This document shows, in pieces, positions 1 to 8,157 of a stretch of 64,000 nt of DNA. The stretch lies in NCBI RefSeq assembly GCF_000011905.1, contig NC_002936.3, positions 744,001-808,000 on the forward strand, in the 5' to 3' direction. A program made the position numbers and the translations under genes. How positions within the stretch are numbered: the first letter of the stretch is position 1; every line of letters begins with the position of its first letter. Below the pieces are notes generated by a model. That model was not told the origin of the DNA. It did no database searches and saw only the letters and a list, made by a program, of their open reading frames with translations. This DNA comes from Dehalococcoides mccartyi 195. Its GTDB lineage: Bacteria; Chloroflexota; Dehalococcoidia; Dehalococcoidales; Dehalococcoidaceae.

Positions 1-270
1 GAACCCACTGTGGGGCTTGACCCCGAACTGCGCTGCCGCTTCTGGGAGTACTTTAAGAGCTTGAACCAGAAGGGGGTAACAATAGTAATATCCAGTCATA
101 CCCTTGATGACGCCGCCCACTGTGACCGCCTGGCATTTCTGCGTGAGGGCAGAGTTATTGCCGAAGGTACTCCGTCAGAATTAAAGGCGGCTACAGGCAA
201 TGCCGATGCCAGTTTGGAAGACGCCTTTTTATATTCCATCCGCACAGGAGGTGCTCTCAGCCATGAATAA
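1..270 (+). CDS. ABC transporter ATP-binding protein, C-terminal part (cut by window start)
   Basis: The reading frame is open from base 1 and ends at TAA 268-270. It begins at the Walker B region (EPTVGLDPELR), followed by the H-loop (ISSHTLDDAAHC) and a typical C-terminal REGRVIAEGTPSELK segment, so Walker A, Q-loop and signature lie upstream of the window. It overlaps the next gene by 8 bases, and together they form the ATPase and permease of an ABC-2 exporter. The substrate cannot be told from sequence; drug, polysaccharide or lipid export are all usual for this class. Confidence 0.9.
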   Translation, partial: EPTVGLDPELRCRFWEYFKSLNQKGVTIVISSHTLDDAAHCDRLAFLREGRVIAEGTPSELKAATGNADASLEDAFLYSIRTGGALSHE

Positions 271-988
271 TATACTGGCTATTGCCCAGAGGCTTATCCG
301 CCAGTTGCTCCATGACCGGCGGACTATGGCCCTTATTATAGTAGTCCCGGTGGTGGTTATGGGGCTTATAGGGGTAAGTTTCCCGGATGCCACTGTACTT
401 GATTATATTGCCCCGGCCATGCTGGCCACTTTAGCCCTGTTTTTCAGCTTCCTGCTGACCGGCATTTCATTCCTTAGGGAGACATCTCAGGGGACTATGG
501 AAAGGCTTATGGCGGCACCTGTTTCCCGTCTGGACATAGTTGCCGGTTATCTGCTGGGGTTTTTCGTGTTTGCCCTGCTCCAGACACTTATCATTGTTCT
601 TTTTACTATCTACGTGCTGGGAGTCAACTTTCAGGGTGAACTCTGGCAGATTCTGCTCTTTCAGGTGCTTATTATTACCGGGGCGGTTACACTGGGCATT
701 TTCACCAGCAGTTTTGCCAAAAATGAATTTCAAATGGTTCAGTTTATCCCTCTTATTATTGTCCCCCAGGTGTTTTTGTGCGGTGTTATCTGGCCGGTTT
801 CCCAAATGCCGGAATGGCTTCAGTACCTGTCAAATATACTGCCGCTGACCTATGGCGTGGACGGCATGCGGGAAATAATGCTTCAGGGGAAAAATCTGGC
901 TGAAGTAGGCTTTCAGTGCGGGGTTCTGATATTGTTTGCAGTTATTACCACCGCTTTGGCGGCACTCACCGTTCCCAAGCGCCGCTAA
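263..988 (+). CDS. ABC-2 type transporter permease
   Basis: A hydrophobic protein of 241 residues with about six predicted membrane segments, of the ABC-2 family that pairs with the ATPase encoded just upstream. The start is placed at ATG 263 because a perfect AGGAGGT lies at 246-252; a longer in-frame start at 200 would lie inside the ATPase gene and lacks a ribosome site. The segment SFLRETSQGTMERLMAAPVS is the cytoplasmic coupling motif common in this family. Translation is probably coupled to the ATPase through the 8-base overlap. The substrate is unknown. Confidence 0.88.
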   Translation: MNNILAIAQRLIRQLLHDRRTMALIIVVPVVVMGLIGVSFPDATVLDYIAPAMLATLALFFSFLLTGISFLRETSQGTMERLMAAPVSRLDIVAGYLLGFFVFALLQTLIIVLFTIYVLGVNFQGELWQILLFQVLIITGAVTLGIFTSSFAKNEFQMVQFIPLIIVPQVFLCGVIWPVSQMPEWLQYLSNILPLTYGVDGMREIMLQGKNLAEVGFQCGVLILFAVITTALAALTVPKRR

Positions 989-1088
989 GGTAAAATAGTC
1001 ATGCCGCCAGTTGGCGTGCAAATTGCATATCCGCCGCTTTACTGGTAACATTTAACATATACTAAGCATAAATTCAGGGGTATTTAAA

Positions 1089-1844
1089 ATGGATTTAGAA
1101 ATTTTGCTTGAGGTAAAAGACCTCCACGTTGAGGTAGATGGCCGTGAGATACTCCACGGAGTTGACCTGGTACTGCCTGCCGGAGAAACCCATGTCATTT
1201 TCGGGCCTAACGGCAGCGGCAAAACTACTTTGCTGATGACTCTGATGGGCTTTCCCCGGTACAAGATAACTCAGGGGCAGCTTATATTTAATGGCAAAGA
1301 TATTACCCATGTCCCCATTGATGAGCGTGCCCGTTTAGGCATAGGCATAAGTTTTCAGCGCCCGCCAGTAGTCCGCGGGGTAAAACTGAGGGAAATGGTC
1401 AGGAGTTCGCTTCGGACTAAAGAAGACTCAGGCTTGATTGATGAGCTTGCCAAAAAAGCCCACATGACAGATTTTCTGGAAAGAGACGTAAACCACGGCT
1501 TTTCCGGGGGTGAAATCAAACGTTCCGAACTGCTGCAGTTACTGGCACAAGGGCCGGATATGGTCCTGCTTGATGAACCTGAATCCGGGGTTGATTTGGA
1601 AAATATTGCCCTTATCGGCAGCCTTATAAATGACCTGCTGGAGAAAAAACACCCTATCCGCGAACGCAAACGGGGTGGTCTGGTAATAACCCACACCGGG
1701 CATATCCTGGATTATGTAAACGCCCGTACCGGTTATGTGCTCTGCCACGGACGCATAAATTGCACCGGTGACCCGCGGGATATGCTGGAAACTATAAAGC
1801 AGAACGGTTATCAGGAGTGTGTAGAATGTCCCCGAAAGATCTAA
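1089..1844 (+). CDS. sufC: SufC-type Fe-S cluster assembly ATPase
   Basis: SufC is the soluble ABC ATPase that drives the SufB/SufD scaffold during Fe-S cluster assembly. The 251-residue protein has Walker A GPNGSGKTT (about residues 38-46), the SufC-like stretch GISFQRPP, a signature region HGFSGGEIKRSELLQ, Walker B MVLLDEPESGVDLE and an H-loop VITHTGHIL. The DEPESGVD and SGGE(I/K)KR features separate SufC from transporter ATPases. It overlaps the scaffold gene by 19 bases. No sufS, sufU or sufE lies next to it, so the sulfur donor must be encoded elsewhere. Confidence 0.93.
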   Translation: MDLEILLEVKDLHVEVDGREILHGVDLVLPAGETHVIFGPNGSGKTTLLMTLMGFPRYKITQGQLIFNGKDITHVPIDERARLGIGISFQRPPVVRGVKLREMVRSSLRTKEDSGLIDELAKKAHMTDFLERDVNHGFSGGEIKRSELLQLLAQGPDMVLLDEPESGVDLENIALIGSLINDLLEKKHPIRERKRGGLVITHTGHILDYVNARTGYVLCHGRINCTGDPRDMLETIKQNGYQECVECPRKI

Positions 1845-3061
1845 GGCCCAATCTGGCTGATAAAGCCGGTGCTGCTGTAAATAAAAAACCCGCCATCGGT
1901 GATGATATTTTATTAGAAAAATATACCGATAATACCGATGACCATAAATACGTAAATAAACCATCTGAGCTTGGGGCTGAAGATAAATCCCGTATGCTTG
2001 AGTCAGGTGTAATACTGGATGACCTTAAGGAACGCAGCGGAACATTTATCCAGATGGATAACCGCCCCGTCCATTTCTCTACCCAGCAGGATGGCATAGA
2101 GATTATGTCAACCAGTGAAGCCGCTTTGAAGTATGACTGGCTGAAAGATTACTGGTGGAAAGCGGTATCTGTAGATGCGGATAAATATACCGCCCATGTT
2201 GAGCTTAACAAGGCAGACGGCTATTTTATACGGGCGCTTCCCGGCGTAAAAACCGAATTCCCCGTTCAGTCCTGTATGTACATGGCTAAAAACCAGGCTA
2301 TACAGAATGTCCACAACATTATTATTGCCGAAGAAGGTTCCGAGCTGCATATTATTACCGGCTGTACTTCCGCTCACCGCACTGAGACCGGTCTGCATCT
2401 GGGTGTGACCGAGTTTTTTATAAAAAAGGGCGCTAAAGTAACCTTTACCATGATACACACCTGGTCACCGGATATAGCCGTGCGTCCGCGTACCGGTGCC
2501 ATAGTGGAAGAGGACGGGGTTTTCCTGAGTAATTACGTTGTCATGAAAACTGTTAAAAACCTGCAGTCATACCCGGTGGCCTATCTGAACGGTGAAAATG
2601 CAGTTGCCCGTTTTAACAGTGTTATGGTTTGCCCTCCCGGCTCTAAAATGGATGTCGGTTCGCGGGTCTTTTTAAATGCCAGGCATACCCGGACAGAGCT
2701 TATTACCCGCGCCCTGACCACCGGCGGGGAGATTATCTCCCGCGGGTATATTGAAGGAAAAGTGCCGGATTGCAAGGGGCATCTGGAGTGCCGCGGGCTT
2801 ATTCTGGGTGATAACGGCATTATTTATGCCATACCGGAGCTTATGGGTAAGGTGGCCGGAGTGGATTTGTCTCATGAGGCTGCGGTGGGTAAAATAGCCG
2901 AAGAGGAAGTTGAATACCTGATGGCCAGAGGGTTAAATAAAGATGAAGCTACGGCTGCCATTGTACGCGGCTTTTTGAATGTAGATGTTGAGGGCCTGCC
3001 TCCCCTGCTTAAGGAAGAAATGGATAAAGCCATTAAGCTGGGTGACCAGGAAGGAATGTAA
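1826..3061 (+). CDS. sufB: SufB/SufD-family Fe-S scaffold protein
   Basis: A 411-residue member of the SufB/SufD family (beta-helix scaffold). The C-terminal half carries the typical stretch with GGEIISRG, KGHLECRGLILGDN and the ending pattern around DLSHEAAVGKIAEEE and YLMARGLNKDEA. The start is set at ATG 1826 because AGGAG at 1813-1817 gives good spacing; GTG 1817 is less likely. A single scaffold beside SufC, with no separate SufD, resembles the minimal two-gene SufBC arrangement known from archaea and some anaerobes. A bidirectional terminator follows the stop. Confidence 0.9.
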   Translation: MSPKDLRPNLADKAGAAVNKKPAIGDDILLEKYTDNTDDHKYVNKPSELGAEDKSRMLESGVILDDLKERSGTFIQMDNRPVHFSTQQDGIEIMSTSEAALKYDWLKDYWWKAVSVDADKYTAHVELNKADGYFIRALPGVKTEFPVQSCMYMAKNQAIQNVHNIIIAEEGSELHIITGCTSAHRTETGLHLGVTEFFIKKGAKVTFTMIHTWSPDIAVRPRTGAIVEEDGVFLSNYVVMKTVKNLQSYPVAYLNGENAVARFNSVMVCPPGSKMDVGSRVFLNARHTRTELITRALTTGGEIISRGYIEGKVPDCKGHLECRGLILGDNGIIYAIPELMGKVAGVDLSHEAAVGKIAEEEVEYLMARGLNKDEATAAIVRGFLNVDVEGLPPLLKEEMDKAIKLGDQEGM

Positions 3062-3084
3062 TAATAATATTACATTAACTGTAT

Positions 3085-3116
3085 AAAAAAACCCTCTGGA
3101 GACAGAGGGCTTTTTT
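3085..3116. terminator. Bidirectional intrinsic terminator between sufB and the ABC ATPase
   Basis: The stem CCCTCTG (3092-3098) pairs with CAGAGGG (3103-3109) around a GAGA loop. Seven A lie before it and six T after it, so it can stop transcription from both convergent genes. Confidence 0.9.
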
Positions 3117-3130
3117 ATGTGTATAAGGTG

Positions 3131-3922
3131 CTAGTATATATGATAAAAACCGTCTTTGCTCAATAGGTTTACTTCAAACCCGAAAAGCTCTGCAAAATTA
3201 GCTTCGGTCAGTATCTCGGTTTTTACCCCGTCCCGGAAAATGCTGCCGTCTTTCAGCATAACCACTCTGTTTATTTCCGGTATTATGTCACTAAGGTTAT
3301 GAGTTACCAGTATTATCTGGGTGCCCAGACCGGCAATTTTGCTGAGCAGTTTGCGTAACTGGTGGGCGGATTTCATGTCAAGGTTGGTAGTCGGTTCATC
3401 CAGCAGCAGGCTTTGGGGTTTGTTTACTAAAGCTCTGGCAATAACCACCCGGCGGGTTTCACCGCTTGAAATCTCATTGGTCAGCCTTTCCGCCAGTTTG
3501 TCTATCTCCAGCAGATGCATTACTTCATTGGCATAGTTTTCCATCTCCGTGCTGACCAATCCGGCATCGTGCAGATATGGTGAGCCGAAATACCCGCTTA
3601 GCACTGCTTCTTTGCAGGTCTGGCTGATATTTTGGTTTAAAACTTCGGCTGATACTATGCCCAACTGGCTTCGCAGCGCAAACACATCCCAGTTTTCCCG
3701 TCCCAGTATACGCAGGCTTGAATTTTGGGGGTCAAAAATCGGATACAGTTCGCGGGTTATGGTTTTAATCAGGCTGGATTTACCCGCTCCGTTCGGGCCG
3801 AGGATTGCCAGGCTTTGCCCCTGGTTTATAACCAGATTTATATTTTTCAGGCACAGGCGTTCACCGCGTACCAGGCTTATGTTCTTAAACTCTATCAGAG
3901 GTGGTAAATCTTGTTTGGCCAT
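3131..3922 (-). CDS. Stand-alone ABC-type ATP-binding protein
   Basis: A 263-residue single ABC domain. It shows Walker A LGPNGAGKSS, a Q-loop near RSQLGIVSAEV, signature SSGETRRVVIARAL, Walker B SLLLDEPTTNLD and switch His in LVTHNLSDI. The start is ATG 3922 with AAGGAA upstream; the frame stays open further upstream but has no ribosome site there and would run into the tRNA terminator. No permease lies beside it. Its overall pattern (short linker, DIIPEINRVVMLKDG) resembles ModF/YlmA-like ATPases of unknown role, so transport is not certain. Confidence 0.85.
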   Translation of the reverse strand: MAKQDLPPLIEFKNISLVRGERLCLKNINLVINQGQSLAILGPNGAGKSSLIKTITRELYPIFDPQNSSLRILGRENWDVFALRSQLGIVSAEVLNQNISQTCKEAVLSGYFGSPYLHDAGLVSTEMENYANEVMHLLEIDKLAERLTNEISSGETRRVVIARALVNKPQSLLLDEPTTNLDMKSAHQLRKLLSKIAGLGTQIILVTHNLSDIIPEINRVVMLKDGSIFRDGVKTEILTEANFAELFGFEVNLLSKDGFYHIY

Positions 3923-3962
3923 TTTTAATTCCTTCTTGCAAGCTCTGAAATCACCGGCAAAC

Positions 3963-3995
3963 AGAAAAGCGGTCAATACCACGCCTGACCGCTTT
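3963..3995 (-). terminator. Intrinsic terminator behind tRNA-Lys
   Basis: AAAGCGGTCA (3966-3975) and TGACCGCTTT (3986-3995) form a perfect 10-bp stem with a 10-nt loop. Read on the minus strand the stem is followed by TTTTCTGTTT. It sits between the tRNA and the ABC ATPase gene, which therefore needs either readthrough or its own promoter. Confidence 0.8.
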
Positions 3996-4010
3996 AAAAC
4001 CATTATAAAG

Positions 4011-4083
4011 TGAGCCGAGGAGGACTCGAACCTCCAACCAATTGATTAAGAGTCAATTGCTCTGCCAATTGAGCTATCGGCCC
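4011..4083 (-). tRNA. tRNA-Lys (anticodon CTT)
   Basis: The minus strand folds into a normal cloverleaf: acceptor GGGCCGA/TCGGCTC, D arm with AGCTCAATTGGCAGAGC, anticodon stem ATTGA/TCAAT around loop CTCTTAA (anticodon CTT), T arm GGAGGTTCGAGTCCTCC, discriminator A. CCA is not encoded. Length is 73 nt. Confidence 0.97.
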
Positions 4084-4100
4084 ACGTTTAAAACACCCAT

Positions 4101-4129
4101 ATTTTAACACTATACCCAGTTTGTGACAA
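4101..4129 (-). promoter_or_regulatory. Promoter P2 of tRNA-Lys
   Basis: On the minus strand, TTGTCA (complement of 4124-4129), 17-bp spacer, TAAAAT (complement of 4101-4106). The start of transcription would fall about 10 bases before the mature tRNA. Confidence 0.65.
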
Positions 4130-4165
4130 ATACAAAGCTGTCTGTTTTTGAAAAGAACGTTCAGC

Positions 4166-4194
4166 ATTATAGTACAAATAAGCAGAAATGCCAA
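4166..4194 (-). promoter_or_regulatory. Promoter P1 of tRNA-Lys
   Basis: On the minus strand, TTGGCA (complement of 4189-4194), 17-bp spacer, TATAAT (complement of 4166-4171). It would give a leader of about 75 nt before the tRNA, in tandem with P2. Confidence 0.6.
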
Positions 4195-4198
4195 ATAT

Positions 4199-4852
4199 CT
4201 AAGCGCCGTTCATACCGGCGGCGGTTTTGGCTATATCCCATGCATAATCGTATATATGCATGCCCTTGCTCATGGCGATAATCTCTCCGTCCTCCACCCC
4301 TATTTCGGCGGCCATGTATTCTTTGAGCATCTGGATAGCGGCCAGATTAGACGGGAAACCTGCCCACAAATCCCATGAGCGGAAATATATAACGAAATGA
4401 AGTTTTCCGTAGCGGATTCTGGTATCTATACTTCGCAGGCAGGGCGGGTCTTCCAAATCCAGTGTTTCGGGGTTACCTACGGTCATAAAGGCCTGATTGG
4501 TATTGAAGCCTGTGTCCCGGTACATTTTTATGACCTTGGCAATCTGGGCTTCAAGGTACTGGCCGTAAGTATATTGTTCACCCTCTGCCCGGTGGGCGGT
4601 CATAAGATAAGGCAGGTAGTTGTCTATATATTCCAGAGTGGATGGGGCAGGTACGCCGGGGGGGACATCCGGTATAAGGGGGCGGTTGCCGGGATTTTTA
4701 ATATGGACAGTTATCATATCCAGTTCTTTGCGTTTTTGCCCCGTATAACTGCCGCGTTCAATAGTGTATTCGTAACCATCTGTCAGCACCTGTCTTAAGC
4801 ACAAAAACCATGCTTCGGAGAGGTCTCTGGCTTCCACTGAGGTAATTTTCAT
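4199..4852 (-). CDS. thyA: Thymidylate synthase, archaeal-like ThyA family
   Basis: A 217-residue protein with the ThyA active-site set in order: the nucleophile in PPC (near residue 137), the RSxD motif (FRSWD, near 158), the Asn of FPSNLA and the H-x-Y of MHIYDY (near 200). These match Cys146, Arg166/Asp169, Asn177 and His207/Tyr209 of E. coli ThyA, while the rest diverges and the protein is some 45 residues shorter, as in methanogen ThyA-like proteins. It would convert dUMP to dTMP; the methyl donor in this branch may differ from methylene-THF. It is first in a group of minus-strand genes ending here. Confidence 0.72.
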   Translation of the reverse strand: MKITSVEARDLSEAWFLCLRQVLTDGYEYTIERGSYTGQKRKELDMITVHIKNPGNRPLIPDVPPGVPAPSTLEYIDNYLPYLMTAHRAEGEQYTYGQYLEAQIAKVIKMYRDTGFNTNQAFMTVGNPETLDLEDPPCLRSIDTRIRYGKLHFVIYFRSWDLWAGFPSNLAAIQMLKEYMAAEIGVEDGEIIAMSKGMHIYDYAWDIAKTAAGMNGA

Positions 4853-4863
4853 CAGTCTTCCCC

Positions 4864-5568
4864 TTATTTTTTCTTAAACAGGGCAAAAAAGCGGTCCTGA
4901 TATTCATTAAAAAGCTCCCAGCGCTCCAGCTCGTCTTTAAGGTCTTTGGGGTCGGCTTCGTCCCTGAGTGCTTTGGAAAACAGCTCCTCAATATGAAAAC
5001 GGGCATCGCTGGGTACGCCGTCAGCACCCACTCCCAGCCGTCCCCGGCTGCCTAAATCTGAGAGGTTGCCCTGAAGCGAATGGCGGGTAAGGTCGTAAAT
5101 GAACTTGAGCAGGGAAACATCCCAGAGGATATCTTCGCCCTCTATAATGGTGGAGAGTTCAATTTTATCCCTATCCAGTTGCTGGTTTATATTCTGGGCT
5201 ACCGTATGCAGTTCCCCCGGTACTATGTTAAGCCCTTTGGATTCATTTTTATAGGCATACATCAGCCCCGGTGCCTGAGAGCCGTACCGGTCAACTAGCA
5301 GGCTGAAATAGCGTTTTGCTTCGTCAGAGAAGCCTTCCAGGCGGCTAAGATAATAAGGCGTAACTATCCGCGGCTGCTGGACTATTACTTTGCCTTCCCG
5401 TATCACCGTTTCCCTAGGTGAAGACGCGTCCCCATCCTCAACGGGATAAGACGGCGTAGTCAGCAGGTAATAATCTATATTGGTAATACCGAAAGTCGCC
5501 AGCCGCTGTTTGGGCGGACGGAGTATCCGGGTATTTGCCACTGCTTTAAAAATCAGAGAATCGTCCAC
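4864..5568 (-). CDS. Unrecognised 234-residue soluble protein
   Basis: I do not recognise this family. There is no signal peptide or membrane segment. The middle contains AYKNESKGLNIVPGELHTVAQN and a helical stretch around LLKFIYDLTRHSLQGNLSDL; the C-terminus is rich in charged residues and ends FALFKKK. It lies 9 bases downstream of the next unknown gene and 11 bases upstream of the thymidylate synthase gene, so the three are probably cotranscribed. Its codon use is like its neighbours, which argues for a genuine core gene. Confidence 0.8.
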   Translation of the reverse strand: MDDSLIFKAVANTRILRPPKQRLATFGITNIDYYLLTTPSYPVEDGDASSPRETVIREGKVIVQQPRIVTPYYLSRLEGFSDEAKRYFSLLVDRYGSQAPGLMYAYKNESKGLNIVPGELHTVAQNINQQLDRDKIELSTIIEGEDILWDVSLLKFIYDLTRHSLQGNLSDLGSRGRLGVGADGVPSDARFHIEELFSKALRDEADPKDLKDELERWELFNEYQDRFFALFKKK

Positions 5569-5577
5569 ACTAGACCC

Positions 5578-6168
5578 CTATTTTATTTGTGAAAGTGCTT
5601 GTTTCATTTGCGCCAGAGATTCTATATACCGGGCTTCAAATTCATTTTTCCGTTTTCGCCATTCTTCCTGAAAACGGGGGTGCTTCTCTATGTCATTTGA
5701 CAGCCCCGGGGGCATTTCCATTCCCTGCTGCATGGCTTTTTGCAGGTACTGGGAATACTGCTGTTTTAGCTGGTCATAAGCGCTGCGGCGCTGTTTTTCC
5801 CCCTGGTCAGCATAATGGGTCAGGATTTGCACCATCTGAGAGATAACTGCTTCGGCAGCTTCCTTATCTTCCTTGATACTTTTTATGCCTTCCATAGCTG
5901 TTTCGTTAGTACGCTTGGCGGCTTCATTTTCCGGCAGGGTTATCAGGGATGACAGCAGGTTTTCTATACCTTTTGCCACGTACTCACCCGCTTTTCCGCT
6001 GTACTGTTGAAGTTCCGCTTTGAGGTCTACATTCCCTTTCAGATAGGCCGCTCCCAGCTTTTCTCCAGCCGGCAGGTATTTCCAGCGGGCTTTTTCTTCC
6101 TCGGTAACCTCTTCAATATCCTTTAGCTTTTCCATGGCGATTTCAAGAGCAGATTTAATTTCGCCCAT
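5578..6168 (-). CDS. Unrecognised coiled-coil protein
   Basis: A 196-residue hydrophilic protein, almost entirely helical by composition, with heptad-like Glu/Lys/Leu patterns at both ends and a Gln-rich section (residues about 120-155, containing QLKQQYSQYLQKAMQQGMEM). No catalytic motif is visible. The start is taken at ATG 6168, which has GGAG five bases upstream, rather than the in-frame GTG 6174. It leads the group with the 234-residue unknown and the thymidylate synthase. A structural or partner-protein role is only a guess. Confidence 0.78.
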   Translation of the reverse strand: MGEIKSALEIAMEKLKDIEEVTEEEKARWKYLPAGEKLGAAYLKGNVDLKAELQQYSGKAGEYVAKGIENLLSSLITLPENEAAKRTNETAMEGIKSIKEDKEAAEAVISQMVQILTHYADQGEKQRRSAYDQLKQQYSQYLQKAMQQGMEMPPGLSNDIEKHPRFQEEWRKRKNEFEARYIESLAQMKQALSQIK

Positions 6169-6253
6169 ATTCACTCCGATTCCGTTTATTCGCTTATATT
6201 ATACTAAATGATGGTCAAAGCTGAAAGAAATTTACGCTCGTGAATATTTAAAA

Positions 6254-6262
6254 TGTTATAAT
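6254..6262 (+). promoter_or_regulatory. Extended -10 promoter of archease-rtcB
   Basis: TGTTATAAT (TGn-TATAAT) ends 8 bases before the archease ATG. No good -35 is seen. The predicted transcript would begin at or just before the start codon, implying leaderless translation. Confidence 0.55.
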
Positions 6263-6270
6263 AAATAGCC

Positions 6271-6687
6271 ATGTTTTCCGGATATAAGCTGATGCAGCAT
6301 ACTGCCGACACGGGCATAATAGCCCAGGGAGCAGATTTGAGTGCTGCTTTTGCCTTTTCAGCCAGCGGGCTTTTCAGCCTTATCACCGATACCTCAACTT
6401 TGCAGCAGGATAAAGCCGTATCATTGGCATTCAGTTCAGACAGCTATGAAAATCTGCTGGTTAAATGGCTGAACGAGCTTATCTACATATTTGATACTCA
6501 CCAGATGGTATTTGGCCGGTTTGAGGTAGCCGTTAGCCCTGATTTCAGGCTTTCAGCCACCTGTTTCGGACAGAAAATTACGGCTGATACTGTTTTACAT
6601 CATTATGTAAAAGCCGCTACCTACCACCTGCTTAAGGTAAAAAAGATTAGCGGAGGGTACAAGCTACAAGTGGTATTGGATATCTAG
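6271..6687 (+). CDS. Archease, RtcB activator
   Basis: A 138-residue archease-family protein. Typical features are the N-terminal HTADTGI motif (residues 10-16), the segment SYENLLVKWLNELIYIFD and the C-terminal TYHLLKVKK followed by a beta strand. Archease speeds RtcB guanylylation and allows multiple turnovers. The gene ends 9 bases before rtcB, which fixes the pairing. No ribosome site precedes ATG 6271; the close TATAAT suggests a leaderless message. Confidence 0.92.
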   Translation: MFSGYKLMQHTADTGIIAQGADLSAAFAFSASGLFSLITDTSTLQQDKAVSLAFSSDSYENLLVKWLNELIYIFDTHQMVFGRFEVAVSPDFRLSATCFGQKITADTVLHHYVKAATYHLLKVKKISGGYKLQVVLDI

Positions 6688-6696
6688 GAGGCAGTT

Positions 6697-8157
6697 ATGA
6701 CCAGCCCGTGGCAGGGAATACTAAAAAAAATAGATGATTACCGCTGGGAAATTCCCCAGAACTATAAAACCGGTATGAAAGTGCCCGGTCTGGTGTATGC
6801 CAGTGAGCCTATGCTTAGCCAAATATGGGAGGAGCATGCTATAGAGCAGATTGCCAATGTGGCATTTCTGCCTGGTATTGTCGGCAAGTCTATGGCTATG
6901 CCTGATATTCACTGGGGTTACGGGTTTCCTATAGGCGGGGTGGCGGCCACCCGGATAAGTGACGGGGTAATTTCACCCGGCGGCGTTGGTTTTGATATAA
7001 ATTGCGGCACCCGCCTTTTGCGGACAAACCTTAGTGTCCGGGAGGTACAGCCTAAGATAGATGAACTTTTGGCTGAGCTTTTTGCCAAAATACCTTCCGG
7101 TGTTGGCGGCAGCGGTAATATAAAGCTGAGCCAGCCGGATATGGATAGCGTCATGACCCGCGGCGGAAACTGGGCACTGGAAAAGGGCATGGGCGAGTCT
7201 GAAGATATCAGCCTGACTGAGGAATGCGGCAGTCTGTCCGGTGCTAATCCGGACAGGGTTTCCCCCAAGGCTAAAACCAGGGGTTCCTCCCAGCTGGGTA
7301 CACTAGGTTCGGGAAATCATTTTCTGGAAGTACAGGTGGTGGCTGAGATATTTGACCCGGAAGTGGCCTCAGTATTTGGGGTGCAGGAAACCGGTCAGGT
7401 ACTTTTTCTTATCCACACCGGTTCGCGGGGTTTGGGGCATCAGGTCTGCACTGACTATGTCCAGCTGCTCAATGAGACCGTCAGGAAATATGGGATAAAT
7501 TTGCCTGACCGCCAGCTGGCCTGTGCCCCGTTAAAATCAGAAGACGGGCAGAATTATCTGGCTGCTATGGCTTGCGCTTCCAATTATGCCTGGGCTAACC
7601 GCCAGTGCATTACCCAGTGGGCGCGGGATGCCTTTATGAAGGTATTTGAAAAAGGGCGGCAGGATTTGGGTATGAACCAGATATACGATGTGGCTCATAA
7701 TATTGCCAAAATAGAAGAACACATGGTTGACGGGAAAATGCAGAACGTATGTGTCCACCGCAAGGGCGCAACCCGCTCTTTTCCGGCCGGGCGGCCTGAA
7801 ATACCCGCGATTTACCGAAAAGTGGGGCAACCTGTTATAATACCCGGGGATATGGGCAGGTACTCATATGTGGCTGTGGGCACCGAAACTGCCATGAAAG
7901 AAACTTTTGGGTCTACCTGCCATGGTGCAGGCCGGATGCTAAGCCGGAGCTTGGCTAAAAAAGCTGCTTCCGTTCCGCAGCTTATGGAAAACCTTAGAGC
8001 CCAGGGTATAAGTGTAATGGCAGGTGATATAGACAGCTTGGCTGAAGAAGCCCCGGAAGCCTACAAGGATGTGGCAGATGTGGTAGAAGTAACCCACAAA
8101 GCCGGTATTGCCCGAAATATATTTAAAACCAGACCATTAGGAGTAATCAAGGGTTAA
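6697..8157 (+). CDS. rtcB: RNA-splicing ligase RtcB
   Basis: RtcB joins RNA 2',3'-cyclic phosphate or 3'-phosphate ends to 5'-OH using GTP and Mn2+. The 486-residue protein has the metal-binding PDIHWGYGFPIGG (near residue 70), GGVGFDINCGTR with the Cys ligand (near 96-107), the GSGNHFLEVQ segment, IHTGSRGLGHQ, and a C-terminal CHGAGRMLSR that contains the guanylylated His. GGAGG precedes the start. It shares an operon with archease. No intein is present. Substrates in bacteria remain uncertain; repair of cleaved tRNA or mRNA is the usual idea. Confidence 0.95.
   Translation: MTSPWQGILKKIDDYRWEIPQNYKTGMKVPGLVYASEPMLSQIWEEHAIEQIANVAFLPGIVGKSMAMPDIHWGYGFPIGGVAATRISDGVISPGGVGFDINCGTRLLRTNLSVREVQPKIDELLAELFAKIPSGVGGSGNIKLSQPDMDSVMTRGGNWALEKGMGESEDISLTEECGSLSGANPDRVSPKAKTRGSSQLGTLGSGNHFLEVQVVAEIFDPEVASVFGVQETGQVLFLIHTGSRGLGHQVCTDYVQLLNETVRKYGINLPDRQLACAPLKSEDGQNYLAAMACASNYAWANRQCITQWARDAFMKVFEKGRQDLGMNQIYDVAHNIAKIEEHMVDGKMQNVCVHRKGATRSFPAGRPEIPAIYRKVGQPVIIPGDMGRYSYVAVGTETAMKETFGSTCHGAGRMLSRSLAKKAASVPQLMENLRAQGISVMAGDIDSLAEEAPEAYKDVADVVEVTHKAGIARNIFKTRPLGVIKG

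Noticed and set aside
3923-4003. Upstream extension of the stand-alone ABC ATPase
   Set aside because: It lies over the tRNA terminator hairpin and lacks a ribosome site; ATG 3922 has a good one.
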